A stretch of DNA of 8,696 nt, taken from assembly GCA_011375045.1 (NCBI GenBank), contig DRNB01000230.1, positions 1-8,696 of the forward strand, read 5' to 3'. Below the pieces are notes generated by a model, which saw only the letters and a program-made list of their open reading frames with translations, was not told the DNA's origin and made no database searches. Position 1 is the first letter of the stretch, and every line of letters begins with the position of its first letter. The stretch comes from Aquifex aeolicus. GTDB lineage: Bacteria; Aquificota; Aquificia; Aquificales; Aquificaceae. A program made the translations under genes and the position numbers. Below are positions 5,305 to 8,696 of this stretch, piece after piece.

Positions 5305-6128
5305 TCCAGCCTTTGCGGGTAAAGCTCCAAGCGGTAACCCTTTAAAACTTCCCGGAACCACGATTTCAGAACCTCCTCTTTCTTGACGTTAAGAAGCTTT
5401 CGCCTGACCCTGTCCCGAACCTCGCTCAGCGGGAGGAAGCCCGCCTTCCTCCTATCAGTAATTTTAAGTATCAGATAACCTGTTTCAAGCCTTATGGGTC
5501 TGGAAACCACCCCCTTCCTGTAGGGGTAAAGCTTTCGCCTCACCTTTCGGGGTAGGGAGTGAAGGGAGTACCACCTCTCCTTCCCTATCCGTATCCCCTC
5601 CTCCGGCCGGAGCCTGCCACCTTTTCTGAGAAGTCTGTAAGCCTTCTTTGCCTTCTCCCTGTCCTCGGCGAGCACCCTCAGGAGCTTTATCTGGGAGGGG
5701 AGGTAGAACTCCCTCCTGTTGAGGAGGTAGTAAACCTTTATCTCCTCCTCCGTTACCCTCAGATCCCTCGTCAGCCTGTCCGCTATCTTCTCGAGGAGAA
5801 GCTCCTTTCTGATCAGGCGTCTCAGCACGGGATCCGCCTCCTTCCTGCCCCACCTCCTCAGCCTTTCTGAAACCTCCTCCTCGCTCACGGAAACGCCCAT
5901 GTCCCCTGCCACCTCCTCCACCAAGATGCCCTTGATGTATTCGAAGAAGAACCGGCGCCTGTCCTCCGGGGTAGGCTTGCCGGGGTTAAAGTGAAGAACC
6001 TCCTTCCTGTAAACCTCGAAGGCTCTCAGGAACTCCTCCCGGGTTACCTCGCGTCCGTTTATCCGGGCGATCACCTCCGGAAAGGCGGGGGAGAGGAAGA
6101 TCAGAAGCAGGAGGAGAGCCGGAAGCAT
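5301..6128 (-). CDS. PpiC/PrsA-like periplasmic foldase, parvulin domain lacking the usual histidines
   Basis: A 275-residue exported foldase. A hydrophobic leader without positive charges (about 2-17) precedes EVIARINGREVTREEFLRAF (18-37), the standard opening of SurA/PrsA N-terminal domains. Helical N-domain to about 135 (VEEVAGDMGVSVSEEEVSERL, then KELLLEKIADRLTRDLRVTEEEIKVYY, cited here in part). A PPIC-like domain (about 143-226) is recognisable from IKLLRVLAEDREKAKKAYRLL, ERWYSLHSLP and GVVSRPIRLETGYLILKI. The conserved histidines of active parvulins (ARHIL and GYHII) are replaced (here KLLRVL and GYLIL), so it probably works as a chaperone rather than an isomerase. The C-terminal helix is very basic. 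The ATG follows the efflux-permease stop by 4 bp with only a weak AGG before it, which implies coupling. Confidence 0.85.
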   Translation of the reverse strand: MLPALLLLLIFLSPAFPEVIARINGREVTREEFLRAFEVYRKEVLHFNPGKPTPEDRRRFFFEYIKGILVEEVAGDMGVSVSEEEVSERLRRWGRKEADPVLRRLIRKELLLEKIADRLTRDLRVTEEEIKVYYLLNRREFYLPSQIKLLRVLAEDREKAKKAYRLLRKGGRLRPEEGIRIGKERWYSLHSLPRKVRRKLYPYRKGVVSRPIRLETGYLILKITDRRKAGFLPLSEVRDRVRRKLLNVKKEEVLKSWFREVLKGYRLELYPQRLE

Positions 6129-6132
6129 CCTA

Positions 6133-7671
6133 TTATATTACCCTGCCCCTCAGCAGCAGGAGGAGGGGGAGCAGTCCCGCTATGGCAAAGAGAGCGCTCC
6201 AGACAAAGAGATCCTGGAAGGCGTAGGAGAGAGCCTGCTTCATCTGAAGCTCCCCCACCGTGTAAAAAGCCCTCAGGAGCGCCTCCTCAGGCAGGTAGGA
6301 AGTTCCAAGGAAGTGAAAGCTGAGCTGTTCGATGTGCGCCAGCACCTCTGAGGTGTCGAGGGACTGGAGCGCCGAGATCTCGTCGTAGTGGAAGGAGGTT
6401 CCCCCCTTTATTATGTTGGTCGCTATGGCTGTCCCGAAGGACCCGCCTATGAACCTTATGTAGTCTAACAGACTTATGACCAGAATGGTTCGCTCCTCCA
6501 GCCCCCTGAGAGCTATAACGGTTACGGGAGCGAAGAACAGCCCCATACCCACACCCGTCAGCGCCAGCTCCAGGGAGGCGTTCTCCTTGGGGGTGTAGAG
6601 ATCGAAGTGCCTTATGAAGAGGAATATGGATCCCAGGTATATGAGGATGGCGATGAGCAGCGTTCCCCCGGCGCTCCACCTGTCGCTCAGAACGCCCGCC
6701 AGGACGGAGCAGACCGCTATGGCGAAGGCGAAGGGAAGGAGGAGCAACCCCGTGGTGAAGGTGCTGAACCCCTTGAGGAACTCGAAGTACAGGGGGATGC
6801 TGTAAAAGAGAGCGTACATGGAAAAGCCCAGCACCAGCAGGAAGACCACGAAGGCAACGCTGAAGTTGACCCTCCTGAACACGCTCAGATCTATCAGCTT
6901 TGTGGAGGAGAAACCCTCTGAAAGCATGTAGAGGAGGTAGCTCAGGACCGCTGTGGCGGTGAGAAAGGCGATGAAGTTGGAGGTGAACCACCCCATCTGC
7001 TGTCCCTTGGAGAGAACCACAAGCGTGCTCACGGTGGCTACGGATATAAAGAGGAAGGAGGGGAAGTTAAAGGGGAGGATCCTCCTCTGAGGCGACACCT
7101 CCTTCAGAAAGAAGAGAGAGGCTATGGTGAGGAGCAGACCGACCGGCACGTTTATGAAGAAGATCCAGTTCCAGTTCATATGCTCCGTCAGCCAGCCTCC
7201 GAGAGTGGGACCCACCGCGGGAGCGAAGGAGGCTCCCAGACCGAAGATACCCATCGCGAGACCCTTCTGCTCCGGAGGGTAGATGGTGAAGAGTATCACC
7301 TGAGCGCTCACTATTATCAGCGCCTCCGCAAACCCCTGAAGGGATCTGTATATAATCATCTGATACAGCTCCCCCGCGGTCCCGCACAGGTAGCTGGAGA
7401 AGGCGAAGAGAGCTATGCCGAAGGTGTACATGGCTTTGAGTCCCGTGATCTTCTCCAGCCACTCGATAAGGGGGAGGGTAACCGCCGCCGCTATCATGTA
7501 AGCGGTAACGACCCACTGGATCCCGTAGAGGTCCGTCTTAAGGGGAGCTATCATCTTGGGGAGCGCTATGTCGACGATCGTGGTGTCCAGGATAGCCATG
7601 AAGGCGCCTACCATGACTATGAGGGTGTGAACGACCACCTCCCCTCTGCTCAGGGATAATGACTGACTCAT
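6133..7671 (-). CDS. DHA2-family (EmrB/QacA) MFS efflux permease
   Basis: Inner-membrane proton/drug antiporter of the 14-helix DHA2 class; 512 residues is the expected size. Motif D1 is AFMAILDTTIVDIALPKM (23-40). Motif A is the weak EmrB-type form WLEKITGLKAMYTFG (71-85), not the canonical GxLaDrxGrk. Motif B is IYRSLQG (107-113). The antiporter motif C is GLGASFAPAVGPTLGGW (144-160), followed by WNWIFFINVPVG (167-178), typical of EmrB. GVLSDRWSAGG (326-336) is the second-half motif A. A periplasmic-size loop with few helices (about 424-475) precedes the last helix. No EmrA-type adaptor or TolC is in the window. Start choice: the ATG follows an in-frame TAA closely, but the only good Shine-Dalgarno (GGGAGG, 7694-7699) is 22 nt away. 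Substrate unknown. Confidence 0.92.
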   Translation of the reverse strand: MSQSLSLSRGEVVVHTLIVMVGAFMAILDTTIVDIALPKMIAPLKTDLYGIQWVVTAYMIAAAVTLPLIEWLEKITGLKAMYTFGIALFAFSSYLCGTAGELYQMIIYRSLQGFAEALIIVSAQVILFTIYPPEQKGLAMGIFGLGASFAPAVGPTLGGWLTEHMNWNWIFFINVPVGLLLTIASLFFLKEVSPQRRILPFNFPSFLFISVATVSTLVVLSKGQQMGWFTSNFIAFLTATAVLSYLLYMLSEGFSSTKLIDLSVFRRVNFSVAFVVFLLVLGFSMYALFYSIPLYFEFLKGFSTFTTGLLLLPFAFAIAVCSVLAGVLSDRWSAGGTLLIAILIYLGSIFLFIRHFDLYTPKENASLELALTGVGMGLFFAPVTVIALRGLEERTILVISLLDYIRFIGGSFGTAIATNIIKGGTSFHYDEISALQSLDTSEVLAHIEQLSFHFLGTSYLPEEALLRAFYTVGELQMKQALSYAFQDLFVWSALFAIAGLLPLLLLLRGRVI

Positions 7672-7679
7672 CAGTTATC
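7655..7679 (-). promoter_or_regulatory. Imperfect hairpin/dyad over the start codon of the efflux permease
   Basis: GATAA (7655-7659) plus CTGA (7663-7666) on the left pair with TCAG (7671-7674) plus TTATC (7675-7679) on the right: nine base pairs with a 3-nt bulge (TGA) and a 4-nt loop. In mRNA the permease AUG sits at the loop. It could be a translation-control hairpin or, as DNA, an operator-like pseudo-palindrome. Function is inference. Confidence 0.3.
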
Positions 7680-7732
7680 AATTTTATTTCAATCCTCCCT
7701 CTCCTTATTCTCTTGACTCGCCTGAGCGGGTT
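7672..7732 (-). promoter_or_regulatory. Spacer between hydrolase and efflux permease with displaced ribosome binding site
   Basis: The 61-bp gap contains GGAGAGGGAGG (minus strand, about 7694-7704) and then an AT-rich tract up to the permease ATG. I see no strong stem followed by a T-run that would act as a terminator for the hydrolase, so read-through from hydrolase to permease is possible. No convincing -35/-10 pair is visible either. Confidence 0.3.
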
Positions 7733-8696
7733 CTACTCCCCCTCTTCCAGGAGCTCGTTTTCGATTTCAAAGTAAACGTAGTAGGCGTTCACAGGATTCA
7801 CGTCGAAGAAAACCGGAACCTGGGCGTAGGAGGGATCTATCCTCAGGAGGGCGTCGTTCACGTTCTCCCTCACGTAATCCACATCCTGCCCCTCCTCTAT
7901 CATCCTCCTCACGGTTTTTCTCAGATCCGTTATGTACTTCCTCGTCCAGAGGACGCTCTCCCTGATCTTTTCCTTCCTGAGCATGGGCTCTCCGTGGCCC
8001 GGCAGAAGCACCTCCGGATCGAGTTCGAGGATCCTGTCCAGACACACCACCCAGTCCTTAGAGTTCCCGGATCCTAAGAAGGGGATCCTTCCATCGAAGA
8101 CTATGTCCCCGCTGAAGAGCACCTTTCTTTCGGGGATCCACAGAACAACGTCGCCGGGCGTGTGAGCCTTGCAGAAGTGTCTGACCTGAAAGGTCAGTCT
8201 GCCCAGGTGCAGGTCCATGTCCCGGGTCAGGGTGATGTCGGGTCCCACCATCTCCGTGCCGTCGAGGTGCTCTTTCAGGATCTTCCTCCGGGCTTCGAAG
8301 AAGTTCTGGCTCGCGGGCTGGGATATGTAATCGTAAGCCCACTCGTGGGATATCACAACCGCGCCCGCCTCCTTCAGCGCTCCAGCTCCGTAGAAGTGAT
8401 CCGTGTGGTAGTGGGTAATCACCGCAAAGCGCACAGGTGCCTCTGTGGTTTCCCCTATAGTCTCTAAAAGCTCCCTCCCCAAGCTGTAGGTGCTGAGGGC
8501 GTCGATAACCACCACACCCTCCTCGGTTACCACAAAGTAGGCGTTGGAGATGAAACCCCTGTTTTGGTAGCTTACCTGCTCGTAAACCCCAAAGACCCCG
8601 TATATGCCGGGGGCGATCCTGCGCAGCGTTTCCTTCACATGGGAGGGATAGTCTCCGGCGCTCAGCAGGGAGAAAAACAGGAGCACAAACGCAAGG
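7733..8696 (-). CDS. Exported metallo-beta-lactamase-fold hydrolase (5' end beyond window)
   Basis: Zinc-dependent hydrolase of the MBL superfamily. The reading frame is open to the right edge. Although a GTG occurs at 8686, the codons before it continue a hydrophobic signal peptide (LAFVLLFFSLLSAG), so the true start lies outside. Numbering from that GTG, the metal ligands are complete: THYHTDH (H92, H94, D96, H97), AHTPGD (H175), FSGDIVF (D194) and LPGHGEP (H231). The N-terminal GIYGVFGVYEQVSYQNRGFISNAYFVV (in part) and EGVVVIDALSTYSLG resemble the exported MBL proteins annotated as SoxH-like or quinoprotein-relay hydrolases. HxHxDH with H231 fits a two-metal glyoxalase II/B3-like site. A helical C-terminus of about 80 residues follows. 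It is upstream of the permease on the same strand. The substrate cannot be told from sequence, and resistance should not be assumed. Confidence 0.9.
   Translation of the reverse strand, partial: LAFVLLFFSLLSAGDYPSHVKETLRRIAPGIYGVFGVYEQVSYQNRGFISNAYFVVTEEGVVVIDALSTYSLGRELLETIGETTEAPVRFAVITHYHTDHFYGAGALKEAGAVVISHEWAYDYISQPASQNFFEARRKILKEHLDGTEMVGPDITLTRDMDLHLGRLTFQVRHFCKAHTPGDVVLWIPERKVLFSGDIVFDGRIPFLGSGNSKDWVVCLDRILELDPEVLLPGHGEPMLRKEKIRESVLWTRKYITDLRKTVRRMIEEGQDVDYVRENVNDALLRIDPSYAQVPVFFDVNPVNAYYVYFEIENELLEEGE

Noticed and set aside
6131..6136. TATAAT on the minus strand just before the PpiC-like gene
   Set aside because: It ends two bases before the ATG, so transcription would begin within the coding sequence. 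It is better explained as the end of the permease gene (ATA TAA stop).
7725..7732. Possible terminator between the MBL hydrolase and the permease
   Set aside because: The only nearby pairing (CTC/GAG or CGC/GCG around the CTCAGGCGAG stretch) is a 3-bp stem without a T-run.
8684..8686. GTG as the start of the MBL hydrolase
   Set aside because: The frame stays open upstream to the window edge and the preceding codons extend the hydrophobic signal peptide, so I treat the gene as 5'-truncated by the window.
7733..8686. Calling the MBL protein a beta-lactamase
   Set aside because: The HxHxDH signature is shared by many hydrolases and the flanking sequence is closer to exported SoxH-like proteins; neighbourhood with an exporter is not enough.
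1..8696. Mobile element, CRISPR, toxin-antitoxin or defence island
   Set aside because: No transposase, integrase, direct-repeat array, small toxin/antitoxin pair or nuclease/helicase gene is visible. Every long frame is accounted for by a housekeeping or envelope gene or by the unknown exported protein.

Overview
This window is a compact, entirely chromosomal-looking stretch from what is most likely a thermophilic member of the Aquificales. The clearest pointer is the glutamate racemase. Its length, TTG start and catalytic numbering (D7/S8, C70, C178, H180) agree with what I remember of Aquifex pyrophilus MurI. Also consistent are the short 144-residue ExbB, purine-loaded coding strands, Lys/Arg/Glu-rich proteins and very tight packing. 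Base composition is moderately GC-rich by eye. The genus is inference.

Layout. (1) Minus strand at the left edge: exbB followed by exbD, overlapping by 20 bp; exbD is cut off by the edge. (2) Plus strand, divergent from exbB across a 112-bp AT-rich spacer: an exported tandem CbiX-type chelatase-like protein, then a membrane-anchored protein of unknown function. (3) Minus strand: a short-chain polyprenyl diphosphate synthase (ispA) that overlaps the unknown gene tail to tail and is divergent from (4) plus-strand murI. (5) Minus strand, converging on and overlapping murI, in transcription order: an exported metallo-beta-lactamase-fold hydrolase (cut by the right edge), a DHA2/EmrB-type efflux permease, a PpiC/PrsA-like foldase and a SurA-like foldase. 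The last three form an obvious operon (4-bp gap, then a GTGA stop/start overlap).

Functionally most of the window serves the cell envelope: proton-motive-force-driven outer-membrane uptake (ExbBD), possible periplasmic metal or tetrapyrrole handling (CbiX-like), isoprenoid precursor supply for lipid carriers and quinones (IspA), D-glutamate for peptidoglycan (MurI), drug or metabolite export (MFS) and periplasmic folding (the two foldases). No RNA genes, CRISPR, insertion sequences or phage genes are visible. No gene-free stretch exceeds 112 bp.

I see no clear new multi-gene system such as a defence island. The points most worth a second look are: the signal-peptide-bearing tandem CbiX protein beside exbBD; a prenyl synthase that has lost the usual GK-x-TYP segment after its second Asp-rich motif; two adjacent foldases whose parvulin domains both lack the usual histidines; and small inverted repeats that coincide with start codons or promoter-sized spacers.
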